Shown in pieces: positions 1 through 8,537 of a DNA stretch of 59,254 bases. The notes beneath the pieces are model-generated. The model was not told where the DNA came from, ran no database searches, and saw only the letters and a list, made by a program, of their open reading frames with translations. The DNA comes from Streptomyces roseochromogenus subsp. oscitans DS 12.976 (GTDB taxonomy: Bacteria > Actinomycetota > Actinomycetes > Streptomycetales > Streptomycetaceae). The stretch spans positions 1,267,560 through 1,326,813 of the forward strand of contig NZ_CM002285.1 of the NCBI RefSeq assembly GCF_000497445.1. Reading direction: 5' to 3'. A program made the translations under genes and the position numbers. Position 1 is the stretch's first letter; each line of letters opens with the position of its first letter.

Positions 1-2
1 GG

Positions 3-587
3 CTGCGCGCCCGCGAGACCGAGCCGCCGCCGGGCGGCCGGCAGCTACTGGTCCGCGGCCCCGGCCTCGCCACCGGCGGCGCGGAAGTACCGGAACTGGC
101 CGACCGATACGGCACGGCGACGGTCCTGGAGGGCGACGAGGCCCAGGTCCCGCGCGTCCTGGAACACCTCGACGGCGCGGCCCTCGCGCATCTCGCGGCC
201 CACGGCACGTTCCGCGCGGACAGCCCCCTCTTCTCGGCCCTGCGCATGTCCGACGGTCCCCTGATCGTCCACGACTTCGAACGCCTGACCCGCAGTCCGT
301 ACCGGATCATCCTCTCCAGCTGCGACACGGCCCGCCTCGCCTCCGTCGGCGCCGATGAACTCCTCGGCCTGGTCACGGCGTTGCTGCCACTGGGCACGGC
401 CGGAGTGGTGGCGAGCAGCGCACCGGTCAACGACGCGGCCGTGGTTCCCCTGATGCTCGCCCTCCACAAGGGCCTCGACACGGGCCTCTCCCTGGCGGAG
501 TCCCTCCGCGACGCCCGCGCCACCTTGCCCGAGGACCCGGTCCACCAGGCAACGGGGTGGGCTTTCGCGGCGTTCGGGGCGGCGTGA
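3..587 (+). CDS. CHAT-domain protein, C-terminal part (5' end outside window)
   Basis: The reading frame is open from base 3 to the stop at 585-587, giving 194 residues of the C-terminal part of a longer protein. The CHAT (caspase HetF-associated with TPRs) peptidase signature is visible: a His in LAAHG (fragment residue 67) and a Cys in LSSCDTA (residue 107), the expected catalytic dyad, followed by the LLPLGTAGVVAS strand and the helix usually seen after the Cys. CHAT proteins are caspase-fold proteases in bacterial conflict or programmed-death systems; N-terminal TPR or NTPase regions would lie upstream of the window. A convergent LuxR gene starts 11 bases downstream. A second CHAT protein lies at 53066-55195, but the two are not close copies. 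Family assignment is firm; substrate unknown. Confidence 0.88.
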   Translation: MRARETEPPPGGRQLLVRGPGLATGGAEVPELADRYGTATVLEGDEAQVPRVLEHLDGAALAHLAAHGTFRADSPLFSALRMSDGPLIVHDFERLTRSPYRIILSSCDTARLASVGADELLGLVTALLPLGTAGVVASSAPVNDAAVVPLMLALHKGLDTGLSLAESLRDARATLPEDPVHQATGWAFAAFGAA

Positions 588-598
588 CCAGGCAGACG

Positions 599-2326
599 CT
601 AAGCCGACTCGCACTCCGGCAACTCCACCAGCCAGGGCAGCGCGCCCCGATCCCCCGTACCGAGCCGGGTATAGGCGCTGTACAGATGATTCCCCACCGT
701 CCGCACGGACAGGGTCAGCCGTTCAGCGATCTCCCGATTACTGAGCCCCGCCGCAGCGAGCGTCACAATCTGCCGCTGCCGAGCAGTCAGTTCACCGAGC
801 ACAAGCCCCGCCAACGCCGGCGTGCGCGCGCCTTGGCACCGCCGAGCGAGCGCGACCGCCCGGGTACGGGAAACCCGCACCGCCCGCGGATCCCGGTGCA
901 CCCGCACAGCCTGCGCCCGCGCCTCCGCCGCGAACAGCGAGAACCCGCGCTTCTCCAGATCCTCGGCCACCCGGTCCAGCCCGGCCCCGTCTCCCCGCAC
1001 CAGCGCGTCCGCGTGCCGCGCGAGGACACTGCCCGCAGGCAACCGCCCGGCGACCCGTTCGGGTTCACCGAGACGTACGGCGTCGTAGCGGTCGTACACA
1101 TCACCACCGCCCGCCTCCGCCAACGCACCATCAGCTGAGCGGAGTTCGGCAAGGCACCCCGCGTCCCCCGGCGCACCCCGCAACCCCTCGCGCGCCCAAG
1201 CGGCAGCGTCCCGTACCTCGCCCCGCAGCCGCGCGAACCGGGCACGTACGGCCGCGTACCCGGCAGGCAGTACGGCGCCCTCCGCGACCAGCCACTCCCC
1301 CACGGGCGTCGGCAGCGCCCGGACATCCAGCTGCTCGATCCGCCGTACCAGCAGCCGCTCTTCAGCCTCCAGAGCCGGGCCGCAGGCGGCAGGAGCACCG
1401 GACGCCAGCCGACGGGCCCGCAGTCGCCCGGCCGCGGCCCGCAGGGCCGCCCCGTGCAGGGCAAGGGCGAGAGTGACGGTACCGCCCTGGTCGTCGACGT
1501 GGATCAGACCGTCCGTCTCCAGGCGCTCCAGGATGTCCAAGTCGAACCGGTCCAGAGGCAGGGGCAGCGGCTCGGCGAACGCTAGGCGCTCCAGAATGTC
1601 CAGCTCACCGGGGTGGGAGCGCTCGAGCACGGGTGCAACCCGCTCCCGTACCGCGGCGGTTACCGGCAGCGCCCCCCGCCAGGCCCGCTCTCCCGTGCCG
1701 GGAACGGAAGTCAGCCGTCCGGCCTGGCCGAGCGCGGTGACCAAGTCGCGCAGCAGCCGCAGATCGCCCCGGCACATCCGGTGCAGCCGGCGCACGGTGA
1801 GCGGTTCCAGCCCGGCGGCGGCGAGCAGCTGGGCGGTGTCCTCGCAGGGCAGGGGTTCGAGGACCAGCCGGGGCAGCAGCTCCCCGGTCCACAGCCGGGA
1901 CACGGCGGCGGGCGCGGGCGCGCCGTCGACGGCGGCCACGACGAGCCGGGTACGGCCGTGTGCGGCGAGCTGGTGGACGACGGCGGCGGAGGTCTCGTCC
2001 AGCAGATGGGCGTCGTCCACGACGAGGAGCCGTACGCCGGACAGGATCCGCACCGCGCGGTGCGGTGAGACGGTGTCGGGCAGCAGGTGGGCGAAGGCCG
2101 CGAGAGGCAGGTGCCGGGCTTCGGGCGTACCGGTCACCAGGGTGTGCTCCGTGTCCCGCAGCGCCTCGGTGATCAGCCGGGTCTTGCCGTGGCCGGCCGG
2201 TCCGGTCACCACGATGCCGGGCCGGCCGGCGGCCGACGCCCCGCGCACCAGCTCCAGTTCGGCGTCCCGGCCGGTGAACGGCCAGGGCGGCTCCAGCGTC
2301 TTCGCGTCCTGTCCGTAAGTCGTCAC
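599..2326 (-). CDS. LuxR-family ATP-binding transcriptional regulator (LAL-like)
   Basis: 575 residues. An N-terminal AAA/NACHT-like ATPase has Walker A GPAGHGKT (residues 42-49) and Walker B LLVVDDAH (about 100-107). The middle is helical and Arg/Leu/Ala rich with no clear repeats. The last ~60 residues are a LuxR helix-turn-helix: LTARQRQIVTLAAAGLSNRE, then IAERL and SVRTVGNHL. The start is GTG at 2324-2326; an overlapping ATG at 2326-2328 reads straight into a stop, so it is not used. The length is shorter than typical LAL regulators (~900), so the TPR-like middle is reduced. It is divergent from the metallopeptidase-like gene. Three copies of an ACTCAGGT-like 8-mer lie in the shared upstream region and may be its binding sites. 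Regulon unknown. Confidence 0.88.
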   Translation of the reverse strand: MTTYGQDAKTLEPPWPFTGRDAELELVRGASAAGRPGIVVTGPAGHGKTRLITEALRDTEHTLVTGTPEARHLPLAAFAHLLPDTVSPHRAVRILSGVRLLVVDDAHLLDETSAAVVHQLAAHGRTRLVVAAVDGAPAPAAVSRLWTGELLPRLVLEPLPCEDTAQLLAAAGLEPLTVRRLHRMCRGDLRLLRDLVTALGQAGRLTSVPGTGERAWRGALPVTAAVRERVAPVLERSHPGELDILERLAFAEPLPLPLDRFDLDILERLETDGLIHVDDQGGTVTLALALHGAALRAAAGRLRARRLASGAPAACGPALEAEERLLVRRIEQLDVRALPTPVGEWLVAEGAVLPAGYAAVRARFARLRGEVRDAAAWAREGLRGAPGDAGCLAELRSADGALAEAGGGDVYDRYDAVRLGEPERVAGRLPAGSVLARHADALVRGDGAGLDRVAEDLEKRGFSLFAAEARAQAVRVHRDPRAVRVSRTRAVALARRCQGARTPALAGLVLGELTARQRQIVTLAAAGLSNREIAERLTLSVRTVGNHLYSAYTRLGTGDRGALPWLVELPECESA

Positions 2327-2344
2327 ATGATGCAGAGGGCTTGT

Positions 2345-2389
2345 ACTCAGGTTTGATACAGGGCGACTTGAGTAGCCCCCGACTCAGGT
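2345..2389. promoter_or_regulatory. Triplicated ACTCAGGT motif in a divergent promoter region
   Basis: ACTCAGGT occurs at 2345-2352 and 2382-2389, and an inverted near-copy ACTTGAGT (one mismatch from ACCTGAGT) lies at 2366-2373. The three copies are spaced roughly two helical turns apart between the GTG of the LuxR gene and the ATG at 2422. Regular spacing and mixed orientation are what an operator for a dimeric or oligomeric regulator would look like. The link to the adjacent LuxR protein is inference. Confidence 0.35.
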
Positions 2390-2421
2390 GCCCGGCACCG
2401 GTGCGGGGGCAGGCTGGCCGC

Positions 2422-3516
2422 ATGACCCGACGCCTCTGCTCGCTCCCGCGGCATCCGGCCCCGTGCTTCGCACCGGGGCTGACCGCCGAGCGGCTGGGCG
2501 CGCTGCTCGCCGGGCGGCGGATGTGGGTCAACGGCACGGTGTTGCACTACGCCTTCTTCGACGACGTCGACGACGGCTCGGCCGCCTCGGTGATCCCGGT
2601 CCCCGGGACCGGTGAGCTGCGCCGGATGCCGTGGGCCGGCGGCGAGGAGCAGCGGGACGTGGTCCGCGATGCCTTCCGCGAATGGCAGGGGCTCGGCATC
2701 GGTGTCGCGTTCGCCGAGGTCGGCGACCGGCGCGAGGCGGAGCTGCGGATCGGGTTCCAGGCCGGCGGCGGTTCCTGGTCGGCGGTGGGCCGGGAGGCGC
2801 TGTCGGTCGGCCGGAGCGAGCGCACCATGAACCTGGGCTGGGATGTGACGGGTCCCGGGGAGCGCGGCACGGTCCTGCACCAGATCGGGCATGCCCTCGG
2901 CATGGTGCACGAGCACCAGAGCCCGTATGCCGGGCTGCACTGGGACGACGAGGCCGTTTACGCCGAGCTGGCGGGCCCGCCGAACTTCTGGAGCCGGGAG
3001 ACGACGCACACGAACGTCCTGCGCGCGCTGGACGCCGGCGAGGCGAGCGGCTCGGTGTGGGATCCGCAGTCGGTGATGACGTTCCCGTTCGGACCGGGGC
3101 TGGTGCTGGAGCCGGAGCAGTACCGCGGGGGGCTGGGTCCGTCGGGCGGGCCGTCGCCGGCCGACAAGGAGTTCGTGCTGCGCTGGTATCCGCCCGCCGA
3201 CCCTGCGGGGCCGGCCGCGCTGGTGCCGTTCCGGTCGGCACCGCTCGGTCTCGGGCCGGGCGAGCAGGCCGACTTCACCGTCGAGCCGCCGGAGACCCGC
3301 GACTACACCGTGGGCACCTTCGGCGACGCCGACACCGTGCTCGTGGTCTTCGAGGAGCGTGACGGGGTGCCGCGCTTCCTCGCGGGCCACGACGACGGCG
3401 GCGCCCCGGACAACGCCGCCGTACGCGTCCGGCTCGTCAAGGGCCGGCGCTATGTCGTCCGCGTCCGGCTGTACTCGACGTGGGGATCGGGAGAGACAGC
3501 GGTCATGTGCTGGTGA
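2422..3516 (+). CDS. Astacin/M12-like zinc metallopeptidase-related protein with HQxxH motif
   Basis: 364 residues from ATG 2422; the frame is open back to a TTG at 2341, but the ATG is the more natural start. The metzincin signature is HQIGHALGMVHEH (His153, His157, His163). The third ligand and following Glu are as in astacins, but the usual catalytic Glu of HExxH is Gln154. A Met-turn-like SVMTF follows (DPQSVMTFPFG). The C-terminal ~90 residues (DYTVGTFGDADTVLVVFEE onward, ending RLYSTWGSGETAVMCW) resemble a beta-sandwich pre-peptidase C-like domain. No signal peptide is evident. The Glu-to-Gln change would normally abolish hydrolysis, so the protein may be a binding pseudo-enzyme. It may belong to the LuxR-controlled unit. 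Confidence 0.75.
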   Translation: MTRRLCSLPRHPAPCFAPGLTAERLGALLAGRRMWVNGTVLHYAFFDDVDDGSAASVIPVPGTGELRRMPWAGGEEQRDVVRDAFREWQGLGIGVAFAEVGDRREAELRIGFQAGGGSWSAVGREALSVGRSERTMNLGWDVTGPGERGTVLHQIGHALGMVHEHQSPYAGLHWDDEAVYAELAGPPNFWSRETTHTNVLRALDAGEASGSVWDPQSVMTFPFGPGLVLEPEQYRGGLGPSGGPSPADKEFVLRWYPPADPAGPAALVPFRSAPLGLGPGEQADFTVEPPETRDYTVGTFGDADTVLVVFEERDGVPRFLAGHDDGGAPDNAAVRVRLVKGRRYVVRVRLYSTWGSGETAVMCW

Positions 3517-3560
3517 CCGCACACGGACGACACCGACCACAGCCCGGCACCGGGGGAAGC

Positions 3561-3601
3561 GGCCGTGGACGTCACCTACGGGGGAGGTGACGTCCACGGC
3601 C
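3561..3601. terminator. Perfect 17-bp hairpin between convergent genes
   Basis: The arms at 3561-3577 and 3585-3601 are exact complements (17 bp) with a 7-base loop ACGGGGG. There is no T-tract, as is common in streptomycetes. It lies between the + strand peptidase-like gene and the - strand monooxygenase, so it could stop transcription from both sides. Confidence 0.75.
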
Positions 3602-3673
3602 ACACCCATGTGCGCGGAAGCGGGCGTACGTCGGCTTTTGAACGGTGCACGATCAGGGTGATCGCGAGGAACT

Positions 3674-5056
3674 TCACGACACGGCCCGTTCGGGCGCGCC
3701 GGCGGAGTCCGCGTCCGGATGGGCGAGGCCGAGGTGGTCGCGCAGGGTCGTGCCCTCGTAGTCGGAGCGGAACACGCCCTGCTCCTGGAGCAGGGGGACG
3801 ACCTTGTCGGCGAAGAGGTCGAGGCCGCCGGGCGTGATGTGCGGGACGAGGATGAAGCCGTCGGAGGCGTCCGCCTGCACGAAGTCGTTGATGGTCTGCG
3901 CGACCGTGGCCGGGGCACCGACGAAGGTCTGCCGGTTGCCGGTGTTGATGACCAGATCGCGGATGGACCACTTGTTGGCCTCGGCGAGCTGCCGCCACTC
4001 GCGGGCGATGGCTATCGGGTCCCGGTACATGCGCACCTGGGCGCGGCCCCGGGAGATGTGGTCCTCGCCGACCACCGGGTCGACGTCGGGCAGCGGGCCC
4101 TCCGGGTCGTACGCCGACAGGTCCCGGTTCCAGACGAACTCCAGGTGCTTGATGGCGGTGGCGCCGCTGACCTGCTGGCGGCGGACCTCGCGGGCGAGTT
4201 CGGCGGCCTCCTGGTCGGTGTCGCCGAGGACGAACGTCGCGGCCGGCAGGATGAGCAACTGGTCGTGCCGGCGGCCGTACTTGGCGAGCCGGCTCTTGAC
4301 GTCCGTGTAGAAGGCCTGGCCCTCCTTCAGTGTCGAGTACCGGCTGAAGATCGCGTCGGCATCGGAGGCCGCGAACTCGCGGCCCTCGTCGGAGTCGCCC
4401 GCCTGGAAGATCACCGGGCGGCCCTGCGGGGAGCGCGGGACGTTGAACCGGCCGTGGATGTCGAAGTGCTGCCCGCGGTGGACGAAGGCGCCTGCCTGGG
4501 CGTCCCGCAGGAAGGTACCGGTGGCCTGGTCGGCGAGGATCTCGTCGCCGCGCCAGGAGTCGAAGAGTTCGTGCGCGGTGGCGAGGAACTCCTTGGCGCG
4601 GGAGTAGCGGTCTTCCTGCGGCAGGAAGCCGCCGCGCCGGAAGTTCTCGCCGGTGAAGGCGTCCCAGGAGGTGACGACGTTCCACGCGGAGCGGCCGCCG
4701 GAGAGGTGGTCGAGGCTCGCGAACTGGCGGGCCACCTCGTACGGCTCGTTGAACGTGGAGTTGATGGTGCCGGTCAGGCCGAGCCGGTCGGTTACGGCGG
4801 CCAGCGCGGCGAGCACGGTGAAGGTGTCGGGGCGGCCGACGACGTCCAGGTCATAGATTTTTCCGCCCTGTTCGCGCAGCCTGAGTCCCTCGGCGAGGAA
4901 CAGGAAGTCGAACTTGGCGCGTTCGGCGGTCCGCGCGAAGTGCGCGAAGGAGCTGAAATCGATGTGGCTGCCGGCGGCCGGGTCACTCCACACGGTGGTG
5001 TTGTTGACGCCGGGGAAGTGGGCGGCCAGGTGGATCTGCTTCAGCGGCTTGCTCAT
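3674..5056 (-). CDS. FMN-dependent monooxygenase, NtaA/SnaA/DszA family
   Basis: 460 residues, the normal length for flavin-dependent monooxygenases of the NtaA/SnaA/DszA/YtnJ class (luciferase-like TIM barrel). Family features include the N-terminal QIHLAAHFPGVNNTTVW, FDFLFLAEGLRLRE, TEPTTVLAALAA-type segment (here DTFTVLAALAAVTDRLGLTG), and the NVVTSWDA/NFRRGG block that follows the FMN phosphate region. Members use FMNH2 from a separate reductase to oxygenate C-S or C-N bonds, for example of thioethers, sulfones or aminopolycarboxylates. It starts at ATG 5056, 26 bases after its paralogue on the same strand, so the two are probably co-transcribed. The nearby cystine-type importer and HIDLxRV leader suggest a sulfur-scavenging role (inference). 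Confidence 0.88.
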   Translation of the reverse strand: MSKPLKQIHLAAHFPGVNNTTVWSDPAAGSHIDFSSFAHFARTAERAKFDFLFLAEGLRLREQGGKIYDLDVVGRPDTFTVLAALAAVTDRLGLTGTINSTFNEPYEVARQFASLDHLSGGRSAWNVVTSWDAFTGENFRRGGFLPQEDRYSRAKEFLATAHELFDSWRGDEILADQATGTFLRDAQAGAFVHRGQHFDIHGRFNVPRSPQGRPVIFQAGDSDEGREFAASDADAIFSRYSTLKEGQAFYTDVKSRLAKYGRRHDQLLILPAATFVLGDTDQEAAELAREVRRQQVSGATAIKHLEFVWNRDLSAYDPEGPLPDVDPVVGEDHISRGRAQVRMYRDPIAIAREWRQLAEANKWSIRDLVINTGNRQTFVGAPATVAQTINDFVQADASDGFILVPHITPGGLDLFADKVVPLLQEQGVFRSDYEGTTLRDHLGLAHPDADSAGAPERAVS

Positions 5057-5082
5057 GGGGTGCGGTCGTCCTCTCCGGCTGC

Positions 5083-6291
5083 TCAGGCGACGGATGCGGC
5101 GTAGCGGTTGGCGGGGCGGGCGAGGCCGAGCAGGCCACGCAGGGTGTCGGCCTCGTAGGCCTCCCGGAAACGGCCTCGGCGCTGGAGCTCGGGCACCAGG
5201 TCGCGGCTGATGCGGGGCAGATCATGACCGGCGACGGCGGGCCGCAGCCGGAACCCGGTCAGCCCGGCCACCGCCAACTCCTCCAGCAGATCAACGAGTT
5301 GGGCTGCCGTGCCGGTGAAGATCCGGGCGTCACTGGTGTACGGCTCACCGGCGAGCGTGTCCAGGCGGTCACGGCGGGCCTGCGCCTGCGCCCGGCTGTC
5401 GTCGAGGAAGACGACGAGGTCACCGAAGACATGCAGGGTGTCCCCGGCCCGGCCGGCCGCCTGCTGCCCGGCGCGGAGCTCGGCGACGATCGCGCGGGCC
5501 TGGTCCGCGTCGTGCGGGGTGACATAGCCGATGTCGGCCTGGCGGGCCAGTAGCCGGTACCCGGTGGACTGGTGGGCCAGGGCGGTGACCAGCGGCTGGC
5601 CCTGGGGCGGCCGGGGCGTGATCGAGGGGCCCTTGACGCTGAAGTGGCGGCCCTCGAAGTCGATGTAGTGCAGCTTGTCCCGGTCGATGAAGCGGCCCGT
5701 CGCGGCGTCCCGGATCTCGGTGTCGTCCTCCCAGCTGTCCCAGAGCCGGCGCACCACTTCCACATGGTCGGCGGCCTCGTCGAACAGCTCGGTGATCACG
5801 TCCTGTGCGGCCGGGCTGTCGTAGGCCTCGATCCGGCGGATGGTACGGCGGCCGAAGTGGGCGGCTTCGTTCGGCCGGCCGCTGATCTGCACGCGCAGTC
5901 CGGCGCGGCCGGTGCTGACGTAGTCGAGGGTGGCGATCGCCTTGGAGATGTGGAATGGCTCGGTGTGCGTGGACACCACGGTCGGCACCAGGCCTATGTG
6001 CCGGGTGAGGGGGGCGACACGGGAGGCGATGAGGACCGCGTCGAGCCGGCCGCGTACCTGGTCGGTGCGCTCGTCGGGGTCGAGGAAGTGGGAGGACTGC
6101 GGGCCGAGGCCGTCTTCGAGGGTGACGAAGTCGATGAGGCCGCGCTCGGCCTCGGCGACCAGGTCGGTCCAGTAGCCGGCGGTGAACAGGTCCCGGGGGC
6201 GGGCGACCGGCTCGCGCCAGGAGGCGGGGTGCCAGCCCGTGCCGTCCAGGGCGACGGCAAGATGCAGACGATTAGCGGGAGTTGAGGACAC
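5083..6291 (-). CDS. LLM-class flavin-dependent monooxygenase
   Basis: 402 residues starting at GTG 6289-6291. Luciferase-like features include LHLAVALDGTGWHPASW at the N-terminus, RGLIDFVTLEDGLG, and the barrel segment HIGLVPTVVSTHTEPFH, followed by IATLDYVSTGRAGLRVQIS. It belongs to the same superfamily as the neighbouring 460-residue enzyme but to a shorter subgroup; the pair may act sequentially on related sulfur or amine substrates with reduced FMN supplied by an unlinked reductase. It is the first gene downstream of the leader peptide at 6397-6507, about 105 bases away, which is enough room for an attenuator. Substrate cannot be deduced from sequence alone. Confidence 0.87.
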   Translation of the reverse strand: MSSTPANRLHLAVALDGTGWHPASWREPVARPRDLFTAGYWTDLVAEAERGLIDFVTLEDGLGPQSSHFLDPDERTDQVRGRLDAVLIASRVAPLTRHIGLVPTVVSTHTEPFHISKAIATLDYVSTGRAGLRVQISGRPNEAAHFGRRTIRRIEAYDSPAAQDVITELFDEAADHVEVVRRLWDSWEDDTEIRDAATGRFIDRDKLHYIDFEGRHFSVKGPSITPRPPQGQPLVTALAHQSTGYRLLARQADIGYVTPHDADQARAIVAELRAGQQAAGRAGDTLHVFGDLVVFLDDSRAQAQARRDRLDTLAGEPYTSDARIFTGTAAQLVDLLEELAVAGLTGFRLRPAVAGHDLPRISRDLVPELQRRGRFREAYEADTLRGLLGLARPANRYAASVA

Positions 6292-6396
6292 GTCTGTGCC
6301 TTCCTTGATGTCCGTACGAGAACACCGGCTCGCGGCAGGCGTCGGCGAGGGCGAGCGCGGCAGGAGGAGAGCTGGGCCTTCAGCCCGGGAGATACG

Positions 6397-6507
6397 TCAG
6401 CGGCGACAGAGCGCTGCGGACACGCGCTGGAGATCTATGTGGGGCCGGGAGTGCAGGCGGACGGAGCGGTAGGGGTGTCGGACGCACAGCGAGAGCACTC
6501 GTATCAC
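6397..6507 (-). CDS. Leader peptide A (HIDLQRVSAALC type)
   Basis: A 36-residue ORF ending in the conserved actinobacterial leader motif HIDLQRVSAALCRR, with a Cys four residues from the motif core. The chosen start is GTG 6505-6507, seven bases after GGAGGT; an upstream in-frame GTG at 6514-6516 overlaps that ribosome site and is less likely. It lies ~105 bases upstream of the LLM monooxygenase on the same strand. Such peptides in mycobacteria and streptomycetes precede sulfur-assimilation and cysteine-related operons, where Cys-dependent ribosome behaviour controls downstream expression (known for related leaders). That it does so here is inference. Confidence 0.75.
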   Translation of the reverse strand: MIRVLSLCVRHPYRSVRLHSRPHIDLQRVSAALCRR

Positions 6508-6727
6508 GACCGTCACCTCCGTCCGTCCGTCGGCCGGGGCGCCATCTCGGCCGCCCGGCGGATCTCGTCATGAATCGCAACCGGATCCCGTCATGAGTCA
6601 CAACGCACGGCCGGCGTCGGTTGTTCCCGCGCACGTGCCCGTTCCGCGGGACTCGTCGGTTCCCGGGCACGCGCCCGCTCCGCGGGAACCGTTGGTTCCC
6701 CGGCCTGCGCCCGTTGTGGCGGACTCG

Positions 6728-7417
6728 TCAGTTCGCGCAACTACGGGCCCGCACGATCCGGTTGCGGCGACGCAGGGTGAACCCGATCGACTCGTAGAGC
6801 CGGATCGCGCGCGTGTTGTCGGCGGCGGCGTGCAGGAACGGGATGTTCCCGCGCTCCCGGATGCCCCACGCGACCGCGCGCACCAGCCGGGTGGCCGGCC
6901 CCGGCCCCGGTGGTCGGGGTCGGTGCAGACCGCGCTCATCTCGGTCCAGCCGGGCAGCCTCAGCCTCACCCAGCCTTCGGCCGGGGGACCCCCGTCTCGC
7001 TGCGCTCGCCCGCCTTGGCGATCAGCCGCCCCCGGTGCCGGATGCCGAGGTAGGTGCCCATCTCGACGGTCCGTTGCGGGAACGGTCCGGGCCGGGTGCG
7101 GGCGACGAGGCCGAGGATCTCGGGGACGCCGGTGGGCCCGAGCCGCACCGCTTCCGGAGCCGGTTCGGCGCTCAGCGCGGCATCGACCAACTGCACGCCC
7201 TCTCCGCCGCCTTCGAGCCTCCAGTCGTCGGGCACCCGGTCGACGGGCCTGATCCGTAAGGTGGTTCCGGGGCCGACGAAGGGTCCGCAGGTCGTGCCAG
7301 GCGGACGGGTCCGCCGGGCCGGCGAGCGCAGCGAAGGCGTGGAACGCCGTCCTGGTAGCGGGCGGCGCGGCCGATGCTCTCCCAGCCTTCTCCGCGGAGG
7401 TCGGTCTGGAGGGACAC
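6728..7417 (-). pseudogene. GNAT-family N-acetyltransferase, multiply frameshifted
   Basis: An acetyltransferase can be read only by switching frames. From GTG 7417 the frame reads SLQTDLRGEGWESIGRAA, then shifts to TRTAFHAFAALAGPADPSAW, then to FVGPGTTLRIRPVDRVPDDW and on through FPQRTVEMGTYLGIRH. The A-box region WTEMSAVCTDPDHRGRGR is in another frame after a short repeat insertion near 6967-7004. A one-base loss after RGRG puts the end (LHAAADNTRAIRLYESIGF-like) in a further frame, to the stop at 6728-6730. At least four lesions make it non-functional unless the assembly is poor here. It lies just after the transporter operon and could once have been its terminal gene. Confidence 0.8.
6967..7004 (-). 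repeat. Short palindromic Streptomyces-type repeat inside the GNAT pseudogene
   Basis: On the minus strand the segment contains GACGGGGGTCCCCCGG, followed by CCGAAGGCTGGG. This GGGGGTCCCCC core with a flanking CCGAAGGCTGGG block is typical of small GC-rich repeats found scattered in streptomycete genomes. It sits between codons that would otherwise join GERL and RLPGW of the acetyltransferase, so it looks inserted. Exact ends are approximate. Confidence 0.55.
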
Positions 7418-7461
7418 GGAGGCGGAGCCTCTCTCTCGACTCGGTTCGGATGGACGGTGGG

Positions 7462-8484
7462 TCAGGAGTTGTCCAGGGGGAGGCCGGGCGGGTTGACCTG
7501 GGACGAGGCGACGGCCTCGTCGGAGAGGTTGTAGGCCTTCAGCAGCTCGGCGTACTGACCGTGCTCGATCAGGTAGTTGATGGCGTCGGCGAGCGGCTTG
7601 GCGAGACCGCTGTCCTTCTTCGCGGCCGCCGCGATCAGCCCCTGGAGGGTCGAGCCCGCGCCGGACACCCTGCCCGCGTTGCGGGTCGCGTTGGGCGTGT
7701 TCGCGACCTGGGTGATGTGGTAGGCGATGCCGGGGTTGGGGCCGAAGTAGGCGTCGATCTTGCCGCTGGCCAGCGCCAGGTAGGTGCTGTTGTGGTCCGG
7801 GTAGTACTTGATGGCGACCTTCTTGCCCTGCTCGGCCAGCTTGGCCTTCCACTCCAGGAGGATCTTCTCCTGGTTGGTGCCGGAGCCGACGGAGACGGTC
7901 TTGCCCGCGAGGTTCTCGTAGTTTCCGCCGAAGTTCCAGGTGCTCTTCTTCGGCACCTCGAAGGCGAGGTTGTCCTGACGGTAGGAGGCGAACTCGTATT
8001 TCCTCTTGCGCTCCTCGGTGTCGGTGACGTTGGAGAAGGCGACGTCGACCTTGCCGCTGTCGATGCCGACGAAGAGGTTCTCCCAGGTGAAGTTCCTCAG
8101 CTCGGGCTTGAGGCCGAGGACCGCGGCGACCAGGCGGCCGAGGTCGGGTTCGGAGCCGGTGAGGGTCTTCTGGTCGCTGCCCACGTACGCCAGCGGCGGG
8201 AACCCGGCCGGCAGGGCGCCCTCGCCGATGACGAGCTTGCCGCCCTTGCGGAGGGAGGCGGGCAGTTCGGCGCTGATGGACTTCACCTCGGACACCTTGA
8301 TGGTGGCCTGCCGGGCGGCGCCGTTGGAGACCTGTCCGATGACGACCTCGCCGGACCTGGCGCCGTCGGTGGTGGCCGCGTCGCTGTCGCCACCGCAGGC
8401 GGCGAGCCCGGTGGCCAGGGTGGCCACGGCGGTCGCCGCGGTGATGCCGCGTATCAGGCTGCGTCGGGAGAGGTGGCTGCGCAT
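7462..8484 (-). CDS. ABC transporter substrate-binding lipoprotein (amino-acid/cystine type)
   Basis: 340 residues from ATG 8482-8484. The N-terminus MRSHLSRRSLIRGI has a twin-arginine pattern and the lipobox LAAC is followed by GGDSD, so this is a Tat- or Sec-exported lipoprotein. The body is a family 3 solute-binding protein: ELPASLRKGGKLVIGEG, SEPDLGRLVAAVLGL (a variant of the usual GFDVDLAKAIA), NLFVGIDSGKVDVAFSNV, LAGKTVSVGSGTNQEKIL. It is encoded after the ATPase and permease genes on the same strand. Polar amino acid or cystine-like ligand is expected; the leader peptide upstream of the operon points to a sulfur compound (inference). Confidence 0.9.
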   Translation of the reverse strand: MRSHLSRRSLIRGITAATAVATLATGLAACGGDSDAATTDGARSGEVVIGQVSNGAARQATIKVSEVKSISAELPASLRKGGKLVIGEGALPAGFPPLAYVGSDQKTLTGSEPDLGRLVAAVLGLKPELRNFTWENLFVGIDSGKVDVAFSNVTDTEERKRKYEFASYRQDNLAFEVPKKSTWNFGGNYENLAGKTVSVGSGTNQEKILLEWKAKLAEQGKKVAIKYYPDHNSTYLALASGKIDAYFGPNPGIAYHITQVANTPNATRNAGRVSGAGSTLQGLIAAAAKKDSGLAKPLADAINYLIEHGQYAELLKAYNLSDEAVASSQVNPPGLPLDNS

Positions 8485-8537
8485 GGCTGTCCTTGTCGTT
8501 CGGTGAGCGTGGTGGTGATGGTGGCCGGGGAGGGGCG

